A stretch of DNA of 5,843 nucleotides from Minisyncoccota bacterium (GCA_023143935.1 JAGLGQ010000056.1:1-5843), one strand, 5' to 3'. Positions 1 to 5,780 are shown, counted from the first letter of the stretch. Notes: a model not told the origin generated them from the sequence alone. Numbers and translations are program-made.

Positions 1-1169
1 TATTTATTTAAAACAAATTTTCGCACCTTTGTATCTAAATCTTCAGCTAATTGTTTTTTTAATTCATTTTCGGTTTTTTCTAATTCATTTTTATCAGGAA
101 TATTTTCTTTTCCAATGTTTCCACCAGTAAAATCTGTTTCCACTAAACCATAAATATTTTTAAAATGATCCATTAATTTTGCTTCTTCAAATCCAGGAAT
201 TTCTAATTTTGTTTCCTTTTTTATATTATAATCTGTACCAGCAATATCAGCTGTAGCATTAACTATTGTACTTGATTTGGGTAAAATCGTTGTAGATGTT
301 TTAATTTTAAAAATTAAATCATCTTTTTTGAAACGAGTATTTTTAACTATTTTTTGAGTTTTAGACGTATTATTTACAATTTTTATTTTACCATCTGCTT
401 TTTTTTCAATTTCATCTATACCGATAGAAGAAATCCTTTTTTCTGCTGTAGATATTACACTAAAAGTGTTATATTTTATTTCTGGTAAATTACCCACCTT
501 ATCATCACCATCTTCTGCTTTTTCCGTTGTTTCTGGTTCTATTTTTTCATCACTGTTTTTTCCAAAATCAAAATCAATATTTGCTAAACCGTATACATTT
601 TCATATTTATCCATAAGGTTTGATTCTTTAAATCCAGGAATTTCTAATTTTGTGTCTTTTGTGATTTTATAATCCCCTCCTTCTTTTTCAGCCACTCCTT
701 GTGCAATTATATTTTTTTTTGCTGGAATAGTAACTGATTTTTGAATTCTAAAAACCAAATCATCAACTTGAAACCTAGTTCTTTTTACTAACTTTACATC
801 TTTTGAAGTATTGTTAATAATTTTTATATCTCCAACTACAATACTTTTTACATCCTGAACTTCTTCTTTTTGTTGTCCATCTACTTCTTTAATATCTGCC
901 ACAGCTACAAAAAAATCATTAGAGAAAGTGTGACTTTTACCTTTAGAACTGATTTCTATATTTGCTTTATGAAAAATCATAGAAACAGAAATAAAAATTG
1001 CAATAAATAAAACTAAAATTAAAAGAATTTTAATAAAATTTCTTTTATTTTTTGTTTTATATGAAACTTCGTCATTATAAGAAAAATCTTTTTGTTTATC
1101 AAAAAAAGTTTTTCTTGTATTAGAAATTTCAATATCCCCTACGCCCTTTTTTTCTTGTTGTTCATCCAT
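1..1169 (-). CDS. Membrane-anchored protein with two baseplate-J-like repeats (C-terminus beyond window)
   Basis: An open frame runs without a stop from ATG at 1169-1167 to the left edge, giving the first 389 residues. Residues 1-43 are polar and charged (cytoplasmic tail), about 44-66 form one strong membrane segment, and the rest is predicted to lie outside the cell. Two gapless 88-residue copies follow (113-200 and 260-347), each with an IKI.NNTSK start, a TRF..DDL.F.I core and a KLEIPGF motif followed by LMD and YGL. This pattern (N.S...L...TRF, then a P-rich turn, then IPG) resembles the baseplate J/gp47-like domain often annotated in Patescibacteria proteins. That link is from memory of the family and does not imply a phage. 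Residues 357-385 are helical and charged. There is no obvious Shine-Dalgarno sequence. The function is unknown; a surface-anchored structural or adhesive role is inference. Confidence 0.75.
   Translation of the reverse strand, partial: MDEQQEKKGVGDIEISNTRKTFFDKQKDFSYNDEVSYKTKNKRNFIKILLILVLFIAIFISVSMIFHKANIEISSKGKSHTFSNDFFVAVADIKEVDGQQKEEVQDVKSIVVGDIKIINNTSKDVKLVKRTRFQVDDLVFRIQKSVTIPAKKNIIAQGVAEKEGGDYKITKDTKLEIPGFKESNLMDKYENVYGLANIDFDFGKNSDEKIEPETTEKAEDGDDKVGNLPEIKYNTFSVISTAEKRISSIGIDEIEKKADGKIKIVNNTSKTQKIVKNTRFKKDDLIFKIKTSTTILPKSSTIVNATADIAGTDYNIKKETKLEIPGFEEAKLMDHFKNIYGLVETDFTGGNIGKENIPDKNELEKTENELKKQLAEDLDTKVRKFVLNK
129..392 (-). repeat. Internal domain repeat, copy 2 (residues 260-347)
   Basis: Second 88-residue copy. 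It keeps the NNTSK, TRF, DDL.F.I, DY.I, KLEIPGF, LMD and YGL positions of copy 1. The segments between the copies (about 201-230) are acidic and low in complexity, as expected for a linker. Confidence 0.85.
570..833 (-). repeat. Internal domain repeat, copy 1 (residues 113-200)
   Basis: First of two 88-residue copies in the membrane-anchored protein. It aligns without gaps to copy 2, 147 codons (441 nt) further along. By hand count about 49 of 88 residues are identical. The KLEIPGF stretch is conserved also at DNA level. Confidence 0.85.
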
Positions 1170-1181
1170 TTTAACTCAAAA

Positions 1182-1187
1182 ATTATA
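1182..1187 (-). promoter_or_regulatory. Possible -10 box for the membrane-anchored protein
   Basis: A perfect TATAAT on the minus strand lies 12 nt before the ATG at 1169. No good -35 box sits at the usual distance. Given how AT-rich the region is, this is a weak call. If real, the leader would be only a few nucleotides long. Confidence 0.3.
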
Positions 1188-1224
1188 TTAATAACATTTA
1201 GGTGAAATTTTATCATATTTTTAC

Positions 1225-1287
1225 AAAAAAAGAAGTTTTTTTGTATAAGCGAGATTTTGCTTCGCAAAATCTCGCTTATACAAAAAA
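1225..1287 (-). terminator. 24-bp perfect hairpin, probable terminator of the metalloprotease-folD operon
   Basis: Arms 1237-1260 and 1264-1287 are perfect reverse complements around a 3-nt loop. On the minus strand, four bases after the stem, there is a run of seven T (complement of 1225-1231). It starts 14 nt beyond the folD stop, the right place for an intrinsic terminator. On the minus strand the apex reads GCGAAGC, known as an exceptionally stable DNA mini-hairpin. The stem begins with T6 and ends with A6 on both strands, so the long A/T ends and offset T-run make it less canonical than the hairpin at 4903-4939. Confidence 0.7.
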
Positions 1288-1300
1288 TAAAAAATTAATA

Positions 1301-2149
1301 TTAAATATTTTTTTTTATTAAATTAAGTAAATTTTTATAAATAATAGCAATAGTAATTGGACCCACTCCTCCGGGTGTTTTTGAAAAAAAGATTGACTTG
1401 TCTATACAATTTAAACTAATATCCCCCACTATCTTTTGATTTGCTGTAGATGTTCCTGCATCAATTAAAGCCACTTTATCTTTCAACATTTCTGGTTTAA
1501 TTAACTCTGGTATACCAACTCCAGATATTATTAAATCTGCTTTTTTATATAATTCATTTTTATTTAAAGTTTTACTTCTTAAAATTACATATTTAATATC
1601 TAAATTATCAAAAAGTAATGACATGGGCTGACCAACTAACTTTCCATAACCAACTAATAATATATTTTTATTTTTTAAATTAAATTTATTTGCTTTTAAA
1701 ATTTCATATATAGCACTTGAAACTGGTGGTAAAATATCCACCTGTTTTTGCTCTTCTAAAAAATAATTTAAAGTATCTTCATTTAATAAATCAACATCAA
1801 GATTTACTGGAATAGAATTCAAAACTTTTTGTGTATTAAAATTTAAAGGTAAGGGTAATTGCACGATAATACCATCAGTAATATCTGAAACTTCTTGAAT
1901 TTTTTTTATTAACTCTTTTTCTGTAATATCATTCTCGCCATACCTAAACTCCATAAAATCTATTTCAAGATTTTTTGCAACCAAGCGTTTTCTTTTTATG
2001 AATGAATCTGTTACTTTATTTTCTCCAATAACAAAAATAGAAATATTTGCCACTTTATTTCTTCTTTTTTTTATTTCATCAAATTCTGGTTTGATTTTTT
2101 TTAAAATAAAATCTCTAATTTTTTTTCCATCTACAAACTTTTCATACAT
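1301..2149 (-). CDS. folD: FolD: methylenetetrahydrofolate dehydrogenase/cyclohydrolase
   Basis: A 282-residue protein of normal FolD length. The family interconverts 5,10-methylene-, methenyl- and 10-formyl-tetrahydrofolate in the cytoplasm, normally with NADP+. The N-terminal catalytic domain (about 1-120) has the DGIIVQLPLP motif at 92-101, and the nucleotide-binding domain has GYGKLVGQPM at 167-176. The C-terminal PGGVGPITIA motif is at 259-268. The general-base lysine is kept (K54), but the usual tyrosine four residues before it is phenylalanine (F50), and the usual DVDG reads DVDL at 118-121. The usual PCTP region reads LPPVSS (140-145). Such variants are, as I recall, typical of Patescibacteria FolD proteins. 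ATG was chosen because it gives the usual start just before VDGK. The gene follows the metalloprotease by 18 nt, without its own clear ribosome site, and is probably cotranscribed. Which of the two activities survives cannot be told from sequence. Confidence 0.93.
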   Translation of the reverse strand: MYEKFVDGKKIRDFILKKIKPEFDEIKKRRNKVANISIFVIGENKVTDSFIKRKRLVAKNLEIDFMEFRYGENDITEKELIKKIQEVSDITDGIIVQLPLPLNFNTQKVLNSIPVNLDVDLLNEDTLNYFLEEQKQVDILPPVSSAIYEILKANKFNLKNKNILLVGYGKLVGQPMSLLFDNLDIKYVILRSKTLNKNELYKKADLIISGVGIPELIKPEMLKDKVALIDAGTSTANQKIVGDISLNCIDKSIFFSKTPGGVGPITIAIIYKNLLNLIKKNI

Positions 2150-2167
2150 ATTATAACTTTAAACTAA

Positions 2168-2701
2168 TTAATAAAACAAAGCAAGATAAAAAACAAAAGC
2201 TGTAAAAAAATAATCAAGACCAAATTTTTTTAAATAATTTGCTATATTCAAAAACCAAATAATTAGATAAAATAAAAAAAGAGGAAAAAATAAGATATTT
2301 TTTTTAAATCTTAATTTAATATATTTACCAAACGAATCTCCATCCTCATCTGAAGGAATGGCAGCTAAAGCTATCGTTATTCCTAAATATAAAAATAATA
2401 AATTTTTAGGTTCTGCAAAATTAAGATTAAATTGTTTAAAAGCCAAAAAAGACAATAGTGTATTTAAAAACAATGGACCAAACGAAATTAAAAATGCTTC
2501 AATAAAATCTTTTGGTTCAGAATGTTTTACATATCCCGCTCTTTCCGATAATCGAAAAAATCTTACTTTATGAATCTTTACTCCCGATATTAAACAAAAA
2601 ACAACATGAGAAAACTCGTGTATAACAATCCCCGGAGATAAAATTAATAATTTAAAATATAATTTTAATTTTAAAAAAATTTTTTGAAACAAAGTAAACA
2701 C
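2168..2701 (-). CDS. Membrane-embedded HExxH metalloprotease-like protein (M50-type)
   Basis: A 177-residue protein with about four hydrophobic segments (roughly 14-40, 65-90, 98-117 and 135-158, plus a hydrophobic tail at 163-177). HEFSH at 28-32 sits in the first segment and is the expected zinc-binding and catalytic motif. SGV.IHKVRFF, GYVKH (56-60) and SFGPLFLN (73-80) match a small bacterial and archaeal metalloprotease family related to site-2 proteases. The third zinc ligand is probably an aspartate in the PSDEDGD segment (116-122), in place of the DG motif of classical S2P. The start is GTG at 2701-2699; no ATG fits, since the motif begins only 27 residues in. There is no PDZ domain, so substrate selection is unknown. 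Activity has to be inferred, because many relatives are known only as sequences. It is the first gene of a probable two-gene unit with folD. Confidence 0.75.
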   Translation of the reverse strand: MFTLFQKIFLKLKLYFKLLILSPGIVIHEFSHVVFCLISGVKIHKVRFFRLSERAGYVKHSEPKDFIEAFLISFGPLFLNTLLSFLAFKQFNLNFAEPKNLLFLYLGITIALAAIPSDEDGDSFGKYIKLRFKKNILFFPLFLFYLIIWFLNIANYLKKFGLDYFFTAFVFYLALFY

Positions 2702-2714
2702 AAAATAATAATAA

Positions 2715-2749
2715 CAAAAAACTTCAATTTTAGCGAAACTAAAATTGAA
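2715..2749 (-). terminator. Hairpin with T-run after the 60-codon gene
   Basis: Arms 2723-2733 and 2739-2749 pair perfectly (11 bp) around a 5-nt loop. On the minus strand a single G and then six T follow (complement of 2716-2721). This fits an intrinsic terminator 31 nt after the stop of the 60-codon gene. The stem has few G-C pairs. The T-run ends 14 nt before the GTG of the metalloprotease, so it could instead be a leaky terminator or attenuator controlling the downstream pair. Confidence 0.6.
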
Positions 2750-2779
2750 ATTTTACTAAATTAAATTATAAAAATTTAT

Positions 2780-2962
2780 CTATTGATTCATTTTGGGTTC
2801 TTGTTCTTCACCTTGTTCATCAGAAGAATATTCATTATTTGTTCCATTACAACACATAGATTCCTCTTCTTGTTGCAAAGGAGTATCTTGAATAAATTCT
2901 TCTTCTCTTTTTTCTGTCGGTCTACCAAATAAATTTTTAAAAAAATCAACTATTTTTTGCAT
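2780..2962 (-). CDS. Small acidic protein of unknown function (60 aa)
   Basis: ATG at 2962-2960 and TAG at 2782-2780 frame 60 codons. Residues 1-13 could form an amphipathic helix (VDFFKNLFG) able to touch the membrane. Residues 17-34 and 48-56 are rich in glutamate and glutamine. Two adjacent cysteines lie at 37-38, flanked by Met and Asn. It is not a recognised family. Support for a real gene comes from context: a good candidate promoter upstream (2995-3022), a weak purine-rich AAGAAA a few bases before the start, and a hairpin terminator after it. The acidic composition is unlike a chance AT-rich reading frame, which would be rich in Lys, Ile, Phe and Asn. A membrane-associated adaptor or a metal- or redox-sensitive peptide are possibilities only. 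Confidence 0.6.
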   Translation of the reverse strand: MQKIVDFFKNLFGRPTEKREEEFIQDTPLQQEEESMCCNGTNNEYSSDEQGEEQEPKMNQ

Positions 2963-2994
2963 AACTTTTTCTTAATTATTATTAATACATATAT

Positions 2995-3022
2995 ATTCTA
3001 CTATATAGGTTACATCTTGCAA
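2995..3022 (-). promoter_or_regulatory. Candidate promoter of the 60-codon gene
   Basis: Minus-strand TTGCAA (3022-3017), 16-nt spacer, TAGAAT (3000-2995), then about 32 nt to the ATG. Two or fewer mismatches in each box relative to sigma-70 consensus. The 11-bp direct repeats lie immediately upstream of its -35 box. Confidence 0.5.
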
Positions 3023-3029
3023 GTCTGAT

Positions 3030-3056
3030 CTCACAAAACTCTCAACAAACTCTCAC
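3030..3056. repeat. Three direct repeats at 11-bp spacing, possible operator
   Basis: On the plus strand CTCAC, CTCAA and CTCAC begin at 3030, 3041 and 3052. The two full units are CTCACAAAACT and CTCAACAAACT, and the third is partial. Spacing of one helical turn puts all copies on one face of the DNA. They lie just upstream of the -35 box of the minus-strand promoter and about 50 bp before the plus-strand -10 box. OmpR/PhoB-type response regulators bind tandem sites of this 11-bp period. Assigning such a regulator here is inference. Confidence 0.45.
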
Positions 3057-3102
3057 CTAATAAAAACAAATTCAATATATAGTACTAGAAAAGAAAAAAT
3101 AA

Positions 3103-3113
3103 TATACTATAAT
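3103..3113 (+). promoter_or_regulatory. -10 region of the AI-2E-type transporter gene
   Basis: Overlapping TATACT (3103-3108) and TATAAT (3108-3113) boxes lie 9-14 nt before the ATG at 3123. No good -35 box is seen. Initiation 6-8 nt after TATAAT would put the transcript start within a few bases of the start codon. No Shine-Dalgarno sequence is present. Confidence 0.45.
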
Positions 3114-3122
3114 GATAATATT

Positions 3123-4178
3123 ATGAAATTTTTAAATATAAAAGACACATTTTTTTTCGGAATATTATTTTCAATATCAATTTTATTCTTTTGGTTAATC
3201 GGTAATTTTATGATGCCTATTTTTTGGGCTATCGTGTTTGGAATTGTTTTTTATCCTTTTTATAATTTAATATTTAATAAACTTAAAGAAAAATCAACCA
3301 TAGCATCTTTACTAACTATTTTTATTATTTTACTCGTAATTTTAATACCTGTTTATTTAGTATTTGGATTAGCAGCAAAAGAAATAATAACTGTATATAA
3401 AGGTTTTACTAGTAACAATGGTGATATAAATCAATATTTTAATTCTATCCCCTATCAAAATGAAATTGAAATTTTTTTAACTGATAAGGGTTTTAATATA
3501 GATGAAGTGAAAGAAACAATATTTTCTGGAATTCAAAATATCGCTTCAAGTTTAAGTGAACAAGCAATATCTTTTGGAAAATATACTTTTAATACAGTAA
3601 TTAGTTTTTTTATAATGTTATATTTACTCTTTTTTATATTTAAAGATGGAAAAAAGATATTAAAAAGAATATCAGAAATTTTACCTATCGGTAACAACAG
3701 AGAAGAAAGAATTTTTAGAAAATTTACAGAAATTGTAAGGGCAATTTTTAAAGGAACTTTAATTATAGCATTAATGCAGGGTGTATTGGGCGGTATATTA
3801 TTTTATGTAACTGGAGTAAATACTGTTTTATTATGGACTATGGCAATGATAATTTTAGCAACTATTCCAGCGGTAGGGCCAACAATTATACTTTTTCCAG
3901 CGGGTATTATCTTTTTATTGACTGGTGGAATATGGCAAGGAATATTATTAATAATAGGAGCTTTAATTATATCTATTTTAGATAATATTTTAAGACCTCT
4001 TCTTGTTGGAAATGCAACTCATATGCACGATATCCTTATTACCATTTCTATGTTTGGTGGATTAAGCTTGTTCGGTATTACTGGATTTATAATTGGACCC
4101 GTAATTGCCGGAATGTTTTTAACAGTGTGGTTAATGTTTGAAGAAAAATTTAAAATTGAACTTAAAGAACAGGGGTAG
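3123..4178 (+). CDS. AI-2E/PerM family membrane transporter
   Basis: A 351-residue polytopic inner-membrane protein of normal length for this family (about 340-380). Two membrane segments near 12-50 and one at 58-85 are followed by a polar extracytoplasmic stretch (about 90-150). Next come a segment at 155-174, a charged loop (175-208) and a C-terminal bundle at about 211-335. Diagnostic family motifs are visible: the IPAVGPTIILFPAG stretch at 248-261, LDNILRPLLVG at 286-296, and MFGGLSLFGITGFIIGP at 310-326. Members have been linked to export of the quorum signal AI-2 and to sodium-proton antiport, so the family name does not give the substrate here. No luxS or signalling gene is in the window. 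It is transcribed alone, divergent from the 60-codon gene and convergent with the secreted-protein gene at 4181. No convincing terminator follows it. Confidence 0.9.
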   Translation: MKFLNIKDTFFFGILFSISILFFWLIGNFMMPIFWAIVFGIVFYPFYNLIFNKLKEKSTIASLLTIFIILLVILIPVYLVFGLAAKEIITVYKGFTSNNGDINQYFNSIPYQNEIEIFLTDKGFNIDEVKETIFSGIQNIASSLSEQAISFGKYTFNTVISFFIMLYLLFFIFKDGKKILKRISEILPIGNNREERIFRKFTEIVRAIFKGTLIIALMQGVLGGILFYVTGVNTVLLWTMAMIILATIPAVGPTIILFPAGIIFLLTGGIWQGILLIIGALIISILDNILRPLLVGNATHMHDILITISMFGGLSLFGITGFIIGPVIAGMFLTVWLMFEEKFKIELKEQG

Positions 4179-4180
4179 TT

Positions 4181-4816
4181 TTATTTAGACCAATCTATTT
4201 TAAAATTATTATTAAATAATTGATTTAAATTTTGTAAAAAATTTTCCCTTGCTTGTCTTAATTTTTTTATCATTTCTTGTAAATCTCTCTCGACTTTTTC
4301 CTTTGTATCAGACCCATCATTAATACTTTTTTTAATTTCATTTAATCTAAGTAAACATATATGTATACCATGTAAATACATTTTTGTTGTTTTATCAAAC
4401 TGTTGTAATAATATACTAAACTTATTATAAAGATTTTCTTGTTCTTTATAACTTAAACCTTCAAGTTTAGAAATTTTTCTTAATTTTTTAAAAAAATTAA
4501 TTTTTAACTCTCTTAATTTGATTTCATTCTCTATCATCCCCCTTGAACCTATATATAAATTTAATTCTTTTTCTACTATTGTATTCAACCATTCTCTTCG
4601 TTCAATCTGATTTCCGATTTGAGTTTTAGTTGGGGGTTGATTTGGTTGATTTGCAAACATACCCAATATACCTAAACCTATTTTTACACCTTCTGGTACT
4701 TCCGCTCGTACAGGTTGAGGATTAAATAAGAAACCCGCAAAACAAAGAGCATAAATGGATTCTTCCAAATAACCCTTTTTCTTTTCCCTATTTCTTTCTT
4801 TTTTTTCTAAATTCAT
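4181..4816 (-). CDS. Exported helical protein of unknown function, paralogue A (211 aa)
   Basis: A charged N-terminus (residues 1-18, LEKKERNREKKK) precedes a hydrophobic stretch at 20-32, and a likely signal-peptidase I site VRA|EV lies after residue 38. The mature protein begins with a Gln/Asn/Pro-rich linker (about 56-70). It then becomes almost entirely charged and helical (73-203), with likely coiled-coil stretches near 95-118 and 170-195. It is not a recognised family. It resembles the neighbouring gene at 4956: MxLEK...RE.K.G(Y/F)L at the start, an IE.E..L..L...FF motif (here near 95-109) and a .KF.I.L..F motif (here 132-140). ATG at 4816-4814 fits the strong promoter upstream. Its TAA lies 2 nt from the TAG of the convergent transporter gene, leaving no room for a separate terminator. 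A secreted or cell-surface role is inferred from the signal peptide only. Confidence 0.75.
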   Translation of the reverse strand: MNLEKKERNREKKKGYLEESIYALCFAGFLFNPQPVRAEVPEGVKIGLGILGMFANQPNQPPTKTQIGNQIERREWLNTIVEKELNLYIGSRGMIENEIKLRELKINFFKKLRKISKLEGLSYKEQENLYNKFSILLQQFDKTTKMYLHGIHICLLRLNEIKKSINDGSDTKEKVERDLQEMIKKLRQARENFLQNLNQLFNNNFKIDWSK

Positions 4817-4852
4817 ATATTTTAAAATTAATTTTTTATTTTAATATTGTTA

Positions 4853-4880
4853 AATATAACATGAACTATATATCTGTCAA
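4853..4880 (-). promoter_or_regulatory. Strong promoter of paralogue A
   Basis: Minus-strand consensus TTGACA (4880-4875), 16-nt spacer ending in TGT (extended -10), then TATATT (4858-4853), 36 nt before the ATG. The stretch 4852-4880 matches 5752-5780 at 26 of 29 positions. Confidence 0.85.
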
Positions 4881-4902
4881 TTTCAGAAAAATTATAATAA
4901 TT

Positions 4903-4939
4903 AAAAAAAAGAGCGAAAATGGCAAAGCCATTTTCACTC
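4903..4939 (-). terminator. Intrinsic terminator of paralogue B
   Basis: Arms 4911-4923 and 4927-4939 pair at 12 of 13 positions (one C/A mismatch at 4914/4936) around a 3-nt loop. On the minus strand eight T follow directly (complement of 4903-4910). It lies 16 nt after the stop of the 255-codon gene. This is a textbook intrinsic terminator, and it separates paralogue B from the promoter of paralogue A. Confidence 0.9.
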
Positions 4940-4955
4940 CATAAAAAATTTAAAT

Positions 4956-5723
4956 TTAAGGAATAGGAAAAATAATCTTGGGTAAGTTGAGAATTCCTCC
5001 ATCTTTACCATAATTATATTCACTAAAACCAATTAAATATTTTTCCCCATTAGGAGTATTCCAAAACACCCCCTTAATAAAGTTACCTAAATCTTTTTTT
5101 ATTTTCTCTCTTACTTCTTCTTTTTTTTGTTTAACACTCTGAACCGTATCTGATTTTAAAACAGGCAAAAAACCTTTTAATTTAAGATTACACTCTTCTA
5201 TATTATTTTTATTTTTTATATAATTTTCTTCAAAATTATGTAATATTATTTCAAATTTTTTAAAGGCATGTACTTTGTCTGATGACTCAGCCCGCTTTAA
5301 ATCCCAAGCTTCAAGTTTTTCTACTATCTCCCAAAAAAAATCAACCCTCAATGACTTCAAACTTTTTTCATTTTCTTCAATTTTTAATTCAAAATCTGTC
5401 CTAAAATAAAAATCTTCTTTCGCTCTTCTTTTTAAAATTCTTATTTCAAACTCAATTATACTTTTACGCAGTAAATATCGTCGCAACGCATTACTTATTC
5501 CCTGTTTTCCACTTTCATCATTCACATTCAATAAATTTTCTATATTTGAAGGCTCTGGAACCCTATGATTTTCTTTGTTTACATCCAACCCACTAAAAAA
5601 ATCAGCATTTGCTATTTTAGGAGACGCAACCGCCGACAAACCAACAAATAAAACAAAAAAGTAAGAAAACTTCTTTAAAAAACCTGATTTTTCTTCTCTT
5701 TTTTGTACTTTTTCTAAACTCAT
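4956..5723 (-). CDS. Exported helical protein of unknown function, paralogue B (255 aa)
   Basis: The charged start (MSLEKVQKREEKSGFLKK, residues 1-18) precedes a hydrophobic core at 19-34 and a clear ANA|DF signal-peptidase I site after residue 40. Residues 41-75 are a polar linker. Residues 76-215 are highly charged and helical, with likely coiled coil near 85-135 and 190-215. A C-terminal tail (about 220-255, rich in Gly, Asn, Tyr and Pro, ending in PKIIFPIP) is absent from paralogue A. IEENEKSLKSLRVDFF (115-130) and KKFEIILHNFE (155-165) align with matching segments of A. Overall identity is low, perhaps a quarter, so shared ancestry is argued from motif order plus the shared promoter and signal region. 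It has its own promoter and terminator. I recognise no known domain. A soluble or envelope-associated secreted product is inferred. Confidence 0.78.
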   Translation of the reverse strand: MSLEKVQKREEKSGFLKKFSYFFVLFVGLSAVASPKIANADFFSGLDVNKENHRVPEPSNIENLLNVNDESGKQGISNALRRYLLRKSIIEFEIRILKRRAKEDFYFRTDFELKIEENEKSLKSLRVDFFWEIVEKLEAWDLKRAESSDKVHAFKKFEIILHNFEENYIKNKNNIEECNLKLKGFLPVLKSDTVQSVKQKKEEVREKIKKDLGNFIKGVFWNTPNGEKYLIGFSEYNYGKDGGILNLPKIIFPIP

Positions 5724-5752
5724 ATTTTTAGTTTCTAAAATTAATTATTTTA

Positions 5753-5780
5753 AATATAACATAAATTATATATATGTCAA
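5753..5780 (-). promoter_or_regulatory. Strong promoter of paralogue B
   Basis: Minus-strand TTGACA (5780-5775), 16-nt spacer ending in TGT (extended -10), then TATATT (5758-5753), 29 nt before the ATG. It is nearly identical to the promoter of paralogue A, including spacer bases that sigma-70 does not require. Confidence 0.85.

Noticed and set aside
466..672. Plus-strand open frame of 68 codons
   Set aside because: It is antisense to the membrane-anchored protein, spans its repeat and linker, and has a Ser/Phe-rich composition typical of the complement of a Lys/Glu-rich gene.
1..1169. Prophage or phage-tail remnant suggested by the baseplate-J resemblance
   Set aside because: No other phage-type gene is present, and the protein has a cytoplasmic tail plus membrane anchor, unlike a virion baseplate protein.
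2358..2573. Plus-strand open frame of 71 codons
   Set aside because: It lies wholly antisense to the HExxH metalloprotease, with no promoter or ribosome site and no recognisable motif.
3030..3056. CRISPR array
   Set aside because: The repeats are only 11 bp long and contiguous, without spacers, and no cas gene is nearby.
2963..3122. Small RNA or riboswitch in the divergent region
   Set aside because: No stable paired structure or conserved aptamer motif was found; direct repeats and promoter boxes account for the visible pattern.
4204..4221. Terminator for the transporter gene
   Set aside because: The 7-bp stem is A-T only and is not followed by a proper T-run. Such hairpins are expected by chance at this base composition.
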